This document shows positions 21,736-31,185 of a stretch of 64,000 nt of DNA, piece by piece. Both the position numbers and the translations under genes were made by a program. The notes beneath the pieces were generated by a model. The model was not told the origin of the DNA, did not search any database, and saw only the letters and a program-made list of their open reading frames with translations. The stretch's first letter is position 1, and every line of letters starts with the position of its first letter. Source of the stretch: Peribacillus sp. ACCC06369 (GTDB taxonomy: Bacteria > Bacillota > Bacilli > Bacillales > DSM-1321). Where the stretch lies: positions 5,084,001-5,148,000 of the forward strand of contig NZ_JAUCEN010000002.1 of assembly GCF_030348945.1 (NCBI RefSeq), given 5' to 3'.

Positions 21736-22431
21736 ATGAGAGAAAATAGGCAATCCAGGCATAAGAGAAAATGGTTACTCATCACTGCTGTTTGCTTTTT
21801 AATCATAGGTTTTTATTTTACAACGACAAACGCCTATACACTGTTAAAAGGCTATGCCATATATAAATGGAATAAGTCTGATACAAACGAGGTAACTTCT
21901 AAGCTCTCAGAACCGGAGGCGACGGCTAAGCTCCCAGAACCGGAGGCAACGGCTAAACTACCCGAAATGAAGACGAATGCAGATATTCCCGATGGGCGCG
22001 AACTTTATGATGAACGACCGGAGACAGGTGATTTGATGGGTGAGCTTTATATTCCAAAAATCGAGGCAACTCTCCCAATTTACCACGGAACGGACGAGGA
22101 TGAACTCGAAAAGGGCGTCGGCCATTATGCAGGGTCTGTCCTCCCTGGTGAAAAGGATAATTCCGTTTTATCCGGTCATCGAGATACTATTTTCAGAGAT
22201 CTGGGTGAAGTCGGTCAAGGTGACTTGCTGATTGCCAAGACAGAAGCAGGTACGTTTACATATAAAGTGAGGAAGGTACGTATCGTCGATGCAGATGACC
22301 GTACCGTGATCGTTCCCAAACCTAAAGCCACACTTACAGTAACAACCTGCTATCCTTTTTCATATATCGGCAGTGCACCAGAACGGTACGTATTGGTTGC
22401 CGATTTATTGAAAACGGAAATGAACAAATGA
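21736..22431 (+). CDS. Class D-like sortase dedicated to the adjacent LPXTA protein
   Basis: A 231-aa membrane-anchored transpeptidase. One N-terminal membrane helix (WLLITAVCFLIIGFYF), then a low-complexity linker with a 9-residue repeat, then the sortase barrel. Catalytic residues visible: His in VLSGHRDT (near residue 143), Cys in TVTTCYPF (near 197) and Arg in APERYVL (near 211). It begins 1 bp after the surface-protein stop and so is probably translationally coupled to it. It likely cleaves LPKTA between Thr and Ala. Class assignment is from overall pattern. Confidence 0.9.
   Translation: MRENRQSRHKRKWLLITAVCFLIIGFYFTTTNAYTLLKGYAIYKWNKSDTNEVTSKLSEPEATAKLPEPEATAKLPEMKTNADIPDGRELYDERPETGDLMGELYIPKIEATLPIYHGTDEDELEKGVGHYAGSVLPGEKDNSVLSGHRDTIFRDLGEVGQGDLLIAKTEAGTFTYKVRKVRIVDADDRTVIVPKPKATLTVTTCYPFSYIGSAPERYVLVADLLKTEMNK
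21901..21954 (+). repeat. 27-bp tandem repeat inside sortase gene
   Basis: Two adjacent 27-bp units (21901-21927 and 21928-21954), differing at two bases, encode KLSEPEATA and KLPEPEATA; a degenerate third copy begins KLPEM. The repeat lengthens the linker between membrane anchor and catalytic domain. Confidence 0.9.
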
Positions 22432-22436
22432 GATAT

Positions 22437-22460
22437 GGGGGCTGAAGTTATTCAGCCCCC
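22437..22460 (+). terminator. Hairpin after sortase gene
   Basis: GGGGGCTGAA pairs with TTCAGCCCCC around GTTA. The stem is strong but the T run after it is poor. Confidence 0.65.
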
Positions 22461-22531
22461 TATTCATAAATCTTAAATGGATAGTAGATCACCTAAAAAT
22501 GAACTGAGTCCGTTATATCCAAAATGCCATT

Positions 22532-22568
22532 AAAAAGGACCTGCCGCATAAATGGGCAAGTCCTTTTT
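22532..22568 (-). terminator. Terminator of the hprK-yvoF operon
   Basis: AAAAAGGAC-TGCC pairs with GGGCA-GTCCTTTTT; symmetrical A and T flanks make it bidirectional. It overlaps the yvoF stop codon. Confidence 0.85.
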
Positions 22569-23086
22569 CATAAGGAAGTTTGCTGATCCCGCTCAAGCAT
22601 TTCCTCTTTGGTATATATGATTTTCATTGGATTTCCGCCGACGAAAGCTCCCTCTGGAACATCCTTATGGACAAGCGTCCCCGCAGAGACAATCGCCCCA
22701 TTTCCAATTGAAAGGCCTGGAAGGATGGTCGAATTGGCTCCGATCAATACCTCATCCCCGATAACTACATCTCCTAAACGATATTCATGAATCAAATATT
22801 CATGAGCAAGAATCGTCGTATTATAGCCAATGACTGTATTTATTCCCACTGATATTTTTTCCGGAAACATCACATCCGGCATGACCATCAAGGCAAACGA
22901 AGTATGCTTTCCGACTTTCATATGTAAAAAAGTCCTGTAAAGCCAATTTTTCATACCGAGAAAAGGCGTATAACGCGCTAGCTGTATCACCACAAAGTTC
23001 TTTACGACTTTCCAGAAAGGAACGGTCTTATACACATGCCATAGTGAATTAGCCCCGTCAACTGGATAGCGGGACGTACGTCTCAT
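22568..23086 (-). CDS. yvoF: Hexapeptide-repeat acetyltransferase YvoF
   Basis: A 172-aa left-handed beta-helix acyltransferase of the maltose/galactoside acetyltransferase type. Hexapeptide repeats run from about residue 60 to 155 ([45 protein letters not shown]). Acceptor unknown. It is the last gene of the hprK-lgt-yvoD-ppaX-yvoF operon, overlapping ppaX by 4 bp, the same order as in B. subtilis. Confidence 0.9.
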   Translation of the reverse strand: MRRTSRYPVDGANSLWHVYKTVPFWKVVKNFVVIQLARYTPFLGMKNWLYRTFLHMKVGKHTSFALMVMPDVMFPEKISVGINTVIGYNTTILAHEYLIHEYRLGDVVIGDEVLIGANSTILPGLSIGNGAIVSAGTLVHKDVPEGAFVGGNPMKIIYTKEEMLERDQQTSL

Positions 23087-23751
23087 CTTCTAGCCTCCGT
23101 GAGCTTTTCAACCTCAACGATATTCAATAAATCTGCCATTTTCTCCAGCATATAGTCTGGGTGATAACTTTCCAAAAATTCACGGCCTTTAATGGACCAT
23201 GAGACACCTGCCGTTTTTGTACCTGTGTTTTTCCCGCCAAGAATATCATGATAACTGTCGCCAATCATGATCGCTTCTTCAGGAACCGAACCGAGTTGAT
23301 TTAAAGCTTTTACCAAAGGCTCTGGATCCGGCTTTGCATTTTGCACATCATCAAGTGTGACCACCACTTCAAAGAATTGATCCAGTTTGCTTAAACGCAG
23401 GCCCTTTTCGACGACATCACGTTTCTTTGTCGTAACGACTGCCAATTTATAGCCGCTCTGCTTCAATGCTTGAACGGTTTCGTATACCCCGTCAAATTGT
23501 GTGACAAGCAAATCATGGTTTTTCCAATTATGCTCCCGATAGAAAGCGATCATTTCATCCACTCGCTTTGGATCGATGGAAGAAAAAGTATCAACCAAAG
23601 TCGGACCGATAAATGGAATGATATCTTCCCGATTGAACTTTCCAGGACAAAAATGGTTTAAAGTTTCTGTAAAAGAGGCGATGATCAATTCATTTGTATT
23701 GATCAACGTACCATCAAGATCAAATAATAATGTAGTTATGTTACTGTTCAT
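23083..23751 (-). CDS. ppaX: Pyrophosphatase PpaX
   Basis: HAD-superfamily hydrolase of 222 aa that splits pyrophosphate produced when HprK/P dephosphorylates Ser-HPr by phosphorolysis. Motif [11 protein letters not shown] near residue 10, motif II VVTTKKR near 107 and motif III/IV KPDPEPL with [16 protein letters not shown]. Start ATG 23751 has AAAGGAAG 7 nt upstream; the open frame extends 17 codons further without a site. Presence beside hprK fits its role. Overlaps yvoD by 11 bp. Confidence 0.94.
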   Translation of the reverse strand: MNSNITTLLFDLDGTLINTNELIIASFTETLNHFCPGKFNREDIIPFIGPTLVDTFSSIDPKRVDEMIAFYREHNWKNHDLLVTQFDGVYETVQALKQSGYKLAVVTTKKRDVVEKGLRLSKLDQFFEVVVTLDDVQNAKPDPEPLVKALNQLGSVPEEAIMIGDSYHDILGGKNTGTKTAGVSWSIKGREFLESYHPDYMLEKMADLLNIVEVEKLTEARR

Positions 23752-24685
23752 ATACAGCTTCCTTTCTCTGTACACTGTCAGTCCGATTCCAAATATACGC
23801 AACGACCATCGTTAGAACAATAGCAGTGAGTAACCGAATAAGTAACAACGGCAAGACCGGAATCCCCAGTGGAATAAAAATCAGTGTGTCTTCTACAACA
23901 GCATGGCAGGCAACTAAAAAGATGAATGCAATCGTCATATCCTTCTTCGAGACATTATCTTCCTTTGCTGCTTGAATCATTACGCCAGCCCCATATGCCA
24001 ATCCAAGAGTCAGACCTGTAACGAACGGCATGGAAGCATTCGGTTTCATCCCAAGGACCTTCATAAAGGGAGCAAGGGCTTTTGAGAAGGCTTCCAGCCA
24101 TTTTAAATCTTTCATGATTTGAACCACTACCATAAGCGGTATAACGATGACCGCCAGCTGGGCGATTCCGGAAAGGGCCTGGATTACACCATGTATAAGG
24201 ATTGCACCCGCTCCGTTAATCTCTGCCGTCTCCCCGATAGCCACTCCTTGTGCCATTTCAGATCCGCCTTGCCAAACAAGATTGATGACGACCGCTGACA
24301 AAAGTGCAAGCCCGATCCGTACTGTTAAAATGATCCACAGCTTGACGCCGGTTTTCATCGCCACACCAGACTCGATCAATAGATTATGTGAAAAAGATAG
24401 CATCGTAGCGATAATAAAAACCTCTTTCACAGTCAAATCAAGCGTTAATATGCCTGCTATCGCTGCGTATAAATTCAGGAAATTCCCTAACACGAGCGGA
24501 ATTGCCGCATCCCCTGGAAGACCGATGAGATTCATCAAAGGCGCTATCAAGTTAATGATAAATGGCAGTACAGGCGTATATTGAAGCACAGTGACGATCA
24601 GAGTAACTGGAAATATCACTTTACCCAAAGACCAAGTTGTATTCAAGCCGGAAAGAAGTCCCCTTTTAACCGAATCCACTATCAC
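23741..24685 (-). CDS. yvoD: Nucleoside-recognition (Gate) domain membrane protein YvoD
   Basis: A 314-aa integral membrane protein with about eight hydrophobic segments and two Gate-like repeats (residues about 45-125 and 180-270). Relatives include the spore maturation proteins SpmA/SpmB; transported substrate is unknown. GTG start with GGGAGAGGG upstream. Between lgt and ppaX in the same operon as in B. subtilis. Confidence 0.88.
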   Translation of the reverse strand: MIVDSVKRGLLSGLNTTWSLGKVIFPVTLIVTVLQYTPVLPFIINLIAPLMNLIGLPGDAAIPLVLGNFLNLYAAIAGILTLDLTVKEVFIIATMLSFSHNLLIESGVAMKTGVKLWIILTVRIGLALLSAVVINLVWQGGSEMAQGVAIGETAEINGAGAILIHGVIQALSGIAQLAVIVIPLMVVVQIMKDLKWLEAFSKALAPFMKVLGMKPNASMPFVTGLTLGLAYGAGVMIQAAKEDNVSKKDMTIAFIFLVACHAVVEDTLIFIPLGIPVLPLLLIRLLTAIVLTMVVAYIWNRTDSVQRKEAVYEQ

Positions 24686-24712
24686 TATGCCCTCTCCCTT
24701 TACACATATTCC

Positions 24713-25525
24713 CTATGCATCTAAGTATCTTTTGTCTGCATGCCCACGGACCCTTCTATAGACCACTAAAGCAATGGCCACAGCTACCAGGACAATCGAG
24801 ATCACTTGTGCGATACGCAGCGACTCCGTCAGCATCAAACTATCCGTCCGCAAACCTTCAATGTAAAAACGGCCGATGGAATACCATAATACATAAGTTA
24901 AAAATAGTTCACCCCTGCGCAAGTTCACTTTCCGTAAACTTAAGAGGATGATTACACCGACGATATTCCAAATCGATTCATACAAAAAGGTTGGGTGATA
25001 ATACGTACCGTTTATGTACATTTGATTAATGATGAATTCAGGCAAATGCATATTTTCCAGGAAGGACCTTGTTATTTCTCCCCCATGTGCTTCCTGATTC
25101 ATGAAATTACCCCAACGGCCAATTGCCTGCCCCAACAATAAACTCGGTGCAGCAATATCCGCCAGCTTCCAAAATGAGACTTTCTTGACCTTGGCAAAAA
25201 CTATGGCAGTCAATACCGCTCCAATCAGCGCACCGTGTATGGCAATTCCGCCATTCCATATTTTTATGATATCCCCCGGGTTTTGTGAATAGTACTCCCA
25301 TTGGAAGATGACATAATAAATACGGGCACTAATGATCGCAATTGGGACAGCAAACAAAATCATATCGGTAAAAACTTCCTTATCGAGACCTCTTCGCTCA
25401 GATTCCCTTAAAGCGATAATAAGACCCAGTAACACACCGAAACCGATGATCAGTCCATACCAATGAACCTGAATAGGGCCAAGATCAATCGCTATTGGAT
25501 TCAGCGGTTGTATTCCTTGTTCCAT
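24713..25525 (-). CDS. lgt: Prolipoprotein diacylglyceryl transferase
   Basis: Membrane enzyme that attaches diacylglycerol from phosphatidylglycerol to the lipobox Cys of prolipoproteins. The 270-aa protein has about seven membrane helices and the Lgt signature [13 protein letters not shown] near residue 136, with the HWYG and HGALIG segments earlier. GAGGGG precedes the ATG. Follows hprK by 27 bp. Confidence 0.97.
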   Translation of the reverse strand: MEQGIQPLNPIAIDLGPIQVHWYGLIIGFGVLLGLIIALRESERRGLDKEVFTDMILFAVPIAIISARIYYVIFQWEYYSQNPGDIIKIWNGGIAIHGALIGAVLTAIVFAKVKKVSFWKLADIAAPSLLLGQAIGRWGNFMNQEAHGGEITRSFLENMHLPEFIINQMYINGTYYHPTFLYESIWNIVGVIILLSLRKVNLRRGELFLTYVLWYSIGRFYIEGLRTDSLMLTESLRIAQVISIVLVAVAIALVVYRRVRGHADKRYLDA

Positions 25526-25552
25526 ATTGTCCCCTCTTTTCCTATATACCTT

Positions 25553-26488
25553 TTAAAATTCATCATGTTCAGGATCTGCAATTGCATGATTCAAGCGATC
25601 TGAAAACTGTTCTGCAGCATTTACTCCCATTCGTTTCAGGCGGTAATTCATGGCTGCCACCTCAATGATAACAGCTAAATTTCGACCTGGGCGCACAGGT
25701 ACGGTAATTTTCGTCACTTCCGTATCAATGATTTTCATTTTTTCTTCATCAAGACCCACCCGGTCATACTGCTTGTTTTTTTCCCATAGTTCCAGATTGA
25801 TGACGATTGAGATCTTTTTATTGCTCCGGACTGCACCAGCTCCAAAAAGCGTCATTACATTAATGATTCCCAACCCTCTTATTTCAAGAAGATGTTCGAT
25901 TAAATCCGGGGCATTCCCGACTAGCGTATCTTGGTCTTCCTGCCTGATTTCGACGCAATCATCGGCTACGAGACGATGACCCCGTTTCACTAATTCCAAG
26001 GCTGTCTCACTTTTACCGACACCGCTTTTACCTGTGATCAACACACCCAGCCCATAGATATCCACCAATACACCATGAACAGCAGTAGTTGGTGCCAACC
26101 TACTTTCAAGGAAATTCGTCAAACGGCTGTATAAGCGCGTTGACTTCATATTAGATCTCATCACAGGAACGGATTCCCGCTCAGAAGCTTCTATCAACTC
26201 TATCGGCACTTCCTGACCACGCGTAATGATGATGCCTGGAGTAAAGTCCCTGCATAACTCTTCCATCCTCTGTATTCGATCCGGTTCATTCAACCGATTA
26301 AAAAAGGACATTTCCGTCATGCCTAAAAGCTGTACTCGATCGGCGGGATAATAATCAAAAAAACCGGCTATTTCAAGTCCTGGACGAGATAAATCACTCG
26401 TGACAATTGGACGGTTAATTCCTTCTTCCCCACTGATAAGTTCTAGACCGAACGCTTCAACTATATCTTTTGTACGGACTTTTGCCAT
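25553..26488 (-). CDS. hprK: HPr kinase/phosphorylase
   Basis: Bifunctional sensor enzyme that phosphorylates HPr and Crh at Ser46 with ATP or PPi and reverses this by phosphorolysis; the key switch of carbon catabolite repression. The 311-aa protein has the P-loop [14 protein letters not shown] near residue 153 and the HPrK/P signature around [16 protein letters not shown] near residue 205. First gene of its operon. Its target Crh is at 6307-6564 and its PPi partner PpaX is in the same operon. Confidence 0.97.
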   Translation of the reverse strand: MAKVRTKDIVEAFGLELISGEEGINRPIVTSDLSRPGLEIAGFFDYYPADRVQLLGMTEMSFFNRLNEPDRIQRMEELCRDFTPGIIITRGQEVPIELIEASERESVPVMRSNMKSTRLYSRLTNFLESRLAPTTAVHGVLVDIYGLGVLITGKSGVGKSETALELVKRGHRLVADDCVEIRQEDQDTLVGNAPDLIEHLLEIRGLGIINVMTLFGAGAVRSNKKISIVINLELWEKNKQYDRVGLDEEKMKIIDTEVTKITVPVRPGRNLAVIIEVAAMNYRLKRMGVNAAEQFSDRLNHAIADPEHDEF

Positions 26489-26686
26489 ATATCTTTCCTC
26501 CTTTTGGAGCGATGCTATTTTTAGAGATACTTTTTCTATTTTAGCATTTTTCTGTTAATAACCAAACAAAGCATTATCGATTTATTGTTTTTTTATTCAC
26601 TCCGCCCGGATGATGGCGCGGGATGGCCCCATAACCAGTAAAGAGATGAGAGGAACATACATGAATCCTTACACCAAAATAAAAGC

Positions 26687-26714
26687 AAGCCCGCCAGTTT
26701 ATATTGGCGGGCTT
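26687..26714. terminator. GC-rich hairpin
   Basis: AAGCCCGCCA pairs perfectly with TGGCGGGCTT. On the minus strand it is followed by a T-rich tract. No gene ends directly before it on either strand, so it may belong to the repeat unit or to a lost gene. Confidence 0.5.
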
Positions 26715-26782
26715 TCAGACTGTGGACAACTCGATGACAATCGATTTTGTCTACAGTTTTTTAAGGTCTTGCACAATTTAAC

Positions 26783-26900
26783 GTTGATTTTCACTCCAGG
26801 AACTCGCTTTCCGCGGGCGGTTCACCTTTGCGCCTGCGGGGTCTCCCTAGACACGCTTTACCCGCAGGAGTCTCGTACCTTACGTTCCAATAAACTTTGT
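26783..26900. repeat. Bacillaceae dispersed GC-rich repeat element
   Basis: A block of about 118 bp, far more GC-rich than its surroundings, with the internal inverted repeat CCTGCGGG (26833-26840) / CCCGCAGG (26861-26868) and outer GGAAC/GTTCC and GTTGATT/AATAAAC arms. The wording (CTTTCCGCGGGCGG, GCCTGCGGGGTCTC, CCCGCAGGAGTCTC, GTTCCAAT) is one I recognise from interspersed repeats in many Bacillus genomes. Only one copy is in this window. Confidence 0.7.
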
Positions 26901-26935
26901 TTTGAAATTTAGATAGAACCCCTTTTGTCTACGAA

Positions 26936-26962
26936 CAGAAAGCCCGTCTGGCAGGCTTTCTG
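26936..26962 (-). terminator. Terminator of the DUF4097 gene
   Basis: CAGAAAGCC (26936-26944) pairs with GGCTTTCTG (26954-26962), just past the stop codon on the minus strand. The following T run is short. Confidence 0.6.
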
Positions 26963-26967
26963 CTTCT

Positions 26968-28068
26968 TCAGGAAACTGTTATCGCGGCAGTCTTTGTTTC
27001 TGCAAAAACATGAAGCACAGGAACCTCTTCTTTAACCGTCTTAAACTTAAGGACTTTCTGAACCACATCACTTTTCTCTTCGATGATGGTCATCCCTTCT
27101 AAAGTTACATTAAAGCTTCCTAAATTAGATTTCAACTCTCCCTCAATCGCCTTACCTGGTGGCAGGATCAGCTGGACTTTCCCAGTAATAGACTTAGCAT
27201 GGATTGAATCGCAATCCATCCCTGAATTCGTACAGACGATTTCCCCATTGAAAGTCTGGACATCCAGTTTCTTGAAGTATCCATCGGCATTAATCGCCCC
27301 ATTCAAGGTCTCAGCTTCCAAGTCATTAAAGTTGGTATCTGATATGGTGATCATCCCGTTACCCGTTTCAAGCTCACAAGAATCACCCGTACCCTGCATG
27401 ATATGAATGGCACCATTCGCTGTCTTCGCTTTAAGGTTCTCCGATTTCAAAGATTCAGTCGTGATTGCACCATTGAACATCCTTACATGAATGACTTCAT
27501 ATTCCTTCCTTGGAATGTACATGATCGTATCGACCTTTATGGATTTCTCACGAACCTTGAACATCATCTTTCCATCTTCAATCGAAAAATCGACTTCTTC
27601 CAAAAAGTTTTTCCTAGCTTCTTCTATATCTTCCACCCGGTATACCTTTGCCTGGCATTCAACCCTGACATCATTATGGTCCCATGCAGCGATTTTTATT
27701 TTCCCATTTGCTATATCTACATCAACTTCATTGAGGAAATCAAAATCATGCTGAAAAATATGACTGACCTCCACAGATTTCCCGAAATTGAAATCAAGGT
27801 CCGTTTCTTTGATTTTCTTAAAAGCACTTTCAACGAAATCAATAATCTTTTCTTTCGATGACTGGATATTCTTCTTAAACGTATCCTGAGTGCTTCCTTC
27901 GCTTTTCTTATCCACGACTACCGTCGATAATTCATTCTGCAATTTCTGCTCTTTAGCTTCACTTTCCTGACTGGCTTTATCCAATTCTTCCAAAAGACCC
28001 ATCGCTTCTTCCGCTGATAACTTTCCATCCTGAATCATTTCTAAAATTTTCTTTCTTTCCTCCTGCAT
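26968..28068 (-). CDS. yvlB: DUF4097 adhesin-like protein (YvlB/LiaX type)
   Basis: A 366-aa protein without a signal peptide. The N-terminal ~45 residues (ERKKILEMIQDGKLSAEEAMGLLEEL) form the SHOCT-like helical domain seen in YvlB and LiaX. Residues about 115-350 are the DUF4097 right-handed beta repeat with recurring NGAI/NGMI/NGEI turns. In B. subtilis yvlB belongs to a cell-envelope stress operon yvlABCD between hprK and uvrA. Here only yvlB is left at that position; yvlA, yvlC and yvlD are absent. Start ATG 28068 has GAGGA 7 nt upstream. Confidence 0.85.
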   Translation of the reverse strand: MQEERKKILEMIQDGKLSAEEAMGLLEELDKASQESEAKEQKLQNELSTVVVDKKSEGSTQDTFKKNIQSSKEKIIDFVESAFKKIKETDLDFNFGKSVEVSHIFQHDFDFLNEVDVDIANGKIKIAAWDHNDVRVECQAKVYRVEDIEEARKNFLEEVDFSIEDGKMMFKVREKSIKVDTIMYIPRKEYEVIHVRMFNGAITTESLKSENLKAKTANGAIHIMQGTGDSCELETGNGMITISDTNFNDLEAETLNGAINADGYFKKLDVQTFNGEIVCTNSGMDCDSIHAKSITGKVQLILPPGKAIEGELKSNLGSFNVTLEGMTIIEEKSDVVQKVLKFKTVKEEVPVLHVFAETKTAAITVS

Positions 28069-28270
28069 GAACATTCCTCGCTTTCTTCTATCATTTTATT
28101 CATACATACGCCTAGATATCTAAAAAGTTTCATAAATACCCTTTTTCCCATCATTCGACAAAGGAAAATGACAATTTCCGAAAAGGAAAGATGTATCATT
28201 TCCCCGGAAATATCCTGTTTTCCTATTGTTTAATCAAATGATTGATTAAATGCACACCGTCATTTTTCTA

Positions 28271-28295
28271 CAAAAAAACAAGCCGGATGGCTTGT
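28271..28295 (-). terminator. uvrBA terminator
   Basis: ACAAGCC pairs with GGCTTGT around a 4-nt loop; on the minus strand a run of seven T follows. It lies 5 bp after the uvrA stop. Confidence 0.88.
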
Positions 28296-28299
28296 TCTT

Positions 28300-31179
28300 T
28301 TAAGCATGTTCATGCTCTTGTTCTTTTTCTTCAATCCAATTTTCCATGCGAATTTGATCACGGGTCAGTACAGGTTTTAAGTATTTTCCCGTATATGATT
28401 CGGAAACTTCACATATTTTTTCAGGTGTTCCATAAGTGACGATCGTTCCGCCCTTATCTCCGCCTTCCGGTCCTAGGTCAATAATATGGTCCGCCGTCTT
28501 GATGACATCCAGATTATGCTCAATCACCAAAACTGTATCCCCATTGTCAACCAGCCGCTGCAGGACCTCGAGCAACCTTGCTATATCGTGGACATGAAGT
28601 CCGGTAGTTGGTTCATCCAAGATATAAAAGGATCTCCCAGTGGAACGGCGATGCAATTCAGATGCAAGTTTCACCCTTTGCGCTTCACCGCCTGATAAAG
28701 TGGTAGCAGGCTGTCCAAGCTTGATATAACCCAAACCAACGTCAAAAATGGTTTGTAGCTTCCGTTTGATTTTCGGGATATTTTCAAAGAAACTAACGCC
28801 TTCCTCAACTGTCATATCGAGAATGTCGGAAATGTTTTTCCCTTTATATTTCACTTCAAGCGTTTCCCTGTTATAACGTTTTCCATGACAGATTTCACAT
28901 GGGACATAGACATCCGGGAGAAAATGCATTTCTATCTTGATAATCCCATCACCACGGCATGCTTCACAGCGGCCGCCCTTCACATTGAAGCTGAACCGTC
29001 CTTTTTTATAACCGCGAATCTTCGCTTCATTAGTCGAGGCAAAAACGTCACGAACATCATCAAATACACCTGTATAGGTAGCTGGATTTGATCGTGGGGT
29101 TCTACCGATCGGTGACTGGTCAATATCAATGACTTTATCTAAATGCTCAATTCCCTTGATCTCACGAAAATCGCCTGGTCTAGCTTTTGCCCGGTTCAGC
29201 TTTTGAGCCAATGACTTATGGAGGATCTCATTCACTAATGTACTTTTCCCTGATCCCGAGACTCCTGTAACGGCTGTAAAGACTCCAAGAGGGAATTTAA
29301 CATTAACGTTTTTTAAATTATTTTCCTTGGCACCTTTTATTTCAATGACGCGGCCATCATTTTTCCGGCGTTCCAATGGCAATGGAATGAATTTCTTCCC
29401 TGCTAAATATTGGCCCGTTAAGGATTTAGGATTATTCATGACCTCTTCCGGAGTTCCAGCGGCCACTATTTCTCCTCCATGTGCTCCTGCGCCCGGACCA
29501 ACATCGATCAAATAATCCGCAGCAAGCATCGTATCTTCATCGTGCTCGACAACAATCAGGGTGTTCCCGATTTCGCGCATATTCTTCAATGTTTCAATTA
29601 ATCGATCGTTATCCCTCTGATGCAGCCCTATTGAAGGTTCATCTAAAATGTACAGGACTCCCGTCAAACGGGAACCGATCTGCGTCGCCAATCGTATACG
29701 CTGCGCTTCGCCACCTGATAATGTCCCTGCTGCCCTGCTCAAAGTCAAATATTCCAAACCTACATTAGCCAGGAATCCGAGCCGCTCACGAATCTCACGT
29801 AAAATCAATCTCGCAATGGCAGCTTCCTTTTCCGTCAAATCCAGCTCATCAAAAAATACTAACGCATCTTCCACTGATAAAGCTGTTGTTTCACTTATAT
29901 GGACCCCTTGAATGAGCACGGAAAGACTCTCTTTTTTCAATCGATGACCCTTACAGGTTGGACAGTGATGTTCTGACATATATTTCTGCATTTGCTCACG
30001 AATATAGTCTGAACTCGTCTCCTTGAAGCGCCTTTCGATATTTCTTAAAACTCCTTCAAAAGGAATATATCCTTCTTGCACTCTTCCAAAATCATTTTTA
30101 TAACGGAAATATATCTTATGTTTACCTGAACCAAGCAAGACCTTCTCCAATTTATCTTCCGGTAAATCTTTAACGGGGATATCCATATCTATCCCATAAT
30201 GGTTGGCCACCGCTTCAAGAAGCTGAGGATAATATTGAGAACTCGTCGGCTCCCATGGCGCGATAGCATGTTGACGGAGGCTTAATTCCTTATTGGGTAT
30301 GACCAGATCACGGTCCACCTCAAGCCTCGCCCCCAAACCATCACAATCCGGGCAGGCTCCAAACGGGCTATTGAAGGAGAACATCCTCGGCTCTAACTCT
30401 TCAATCGAAAACCCGCAGTATGGACAAGCATGATGTTCACTGAACAGCAGCTCTTCTTCACCCATGACGTCAATGATGACTTTGCCTTCACCGAGCTTCA
30501 AAGCACTTTCCAATGAATCTGCAAGCCGCGCCATGACACCCTCTTTAATGACGATCCGGTCTATAATGACTTCAATCGAATGTTTTTTATTTTTTTCGAG
30601 AGTGATCTCATCACTAAGATCATGCATTTCCCCGTTCACACGAATGCGGACATATCCTTGTTTCTTAACTTCCTCCAAAACTTTTGCATGTGTCCCTTTT
30701 CTGCCTGAGACAAGCGGTGCCAATACCTGAAGCTTGGTACGCTCAGGGTAATCAAGAATGCGGTCCACCATTTGCTCAATCGTTTGTGAGGTAATTTCAA
30801 TATTATGGATCGGACAGGTCGGCCTGCCGACCCGTGCAAATAACAGCCTTAAATAATCATAGATTTCAGTCACAGTCCCTACGGTTGAACGCGGATTTCG
30901 ACTGGTCGTTTTCTGGTCTATGGAAATGGCTGGCGACAAGCCTTCGATCGCATCGACATCCGGTTTATCCACTTGGCCTAAGAATTGACGGGCATAAGCG
31001 GACAGTGATTCTACATAACGCCTTTGCCCTTCTGCATAAATCGTGTCAAAAGCCAAGGAAGACTTTCCAGATCCGGATAAGCCGGTCAGCACGACAAGTT
31101 TGTCTCTCGGTATCGTGATATCAATATTCTTTAAATTATTGGCCCTGGCCCCTTTAATCACAATTTTATCCATTGCCAT
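28300..31179 (-). CDS. uvrA: Excinuclease ABC subunit A
   Basis: Damage-recognition ATPase of nucleotide excision repair, 959 aa. Two ABC ATPase halves: Walker [10 protein letters not shown] near residue 33 and GVSGSGKST near 640, ABC signatures TLSGGEAQR in each half. Zinc-binding CPYC...CPDC and the second zinc module CEACRGDG...CEICHG are present. Forms an operon with uvrB, 6 bp apart; AAGGGTGA precedes the ATG. Confidence 0.98.
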   Translation of the reverse strand: MAMDKIVIKGARANNLKNIDITIPRDKLVVLTGLSGSGKSSLAFDTIYAEGQRRYVESLSAYARQFLGQVDKPDVDAIEGLSPAISIDQKTTSRNPRSTVGTVTEIYDYLRLLFARVGRPTCPIHNIEITSQTIEQMVDRILDYPERTKLQVLAPLVSGRKGTHAKVLEEVKKQGYVRIRVNGEMHDLSDEITLEKNKKHSIEVIIDRIVIKEGVMARLADSLESALKLGEGKVIIDVMGEEELLFSEHHACPYCGFSIEELEPRMFSFNSPFGACPDCDGLGARLEVDRDLVIPNKELSLRQHAIAPWEPTSSQYYPQLLEAVANHYGIDMDIPVKDLPEDKLEKVLLGSGKHKIYFRYKNDFGRVQEGYIPFEGVLRNIERRFKETSSDYIREQMQKYMSEHHCPTCKGHRLKKESLSVLIQGVHISETTALSVEDALVFFDELDLTEKEAAIARLILREIRERLGFLANVGLEYLTLSRAAGTLSGGEAQRIRLATQIGSRLTGVLYILDEPSIGLHQRDNDRLIETLKNMREIGNTLIVVEHDEDTMLAADYLIDVGPGAGAHGGEIVAAGTPEEVMNNPKSLTGQYLAGKKFIPLPLERRKNDGRVIEIKGAKENNLKNVNVKFPLGVFTAVTGVSGSGKSTLVNEILHKSLAQKLNRAKARPGDFREIKGIEHLDKVIDIDQSPIGRTPRSNPATYTGVFDDVRDVFASTNEAKIRGYKKGRFSFNVKGGRCEACRGDGIIKIEMHFLPDVYVPCEICHGKRYNRETLEVKYKGKNISDILDMTVEEGVSFFENIPKIKRKLQTIFDVGLGYIKLGQPATTLSGGEAQRVKLASELHRRSTGRSFYILDEPTTGLHVHDIARLLEVLQRLVDNGDTVLVIEHNLDVIKTADHIIDLGPEGGDKGGTIVTYGTPEKICEVSESYTGKYLKPVLTRDQIRMENWIEEKEQEHEHA

Positions 31180-31185
31180 GTTTCG

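Larger units (their letters stand above)
26489..26967. other. Intergenic region hprK to yvlB-like gene
   Basis: About 480 bp. It holds a GC-rich hairpin (26687-26714), a dispersed repeat (26783-26900) and the terminator of the downstream-strand gene (26936-26962). No gene is supported; a 100-codon plus-strand frame at 26610-26912 runs through the repeat and is not credible. Confidence 0.75.
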
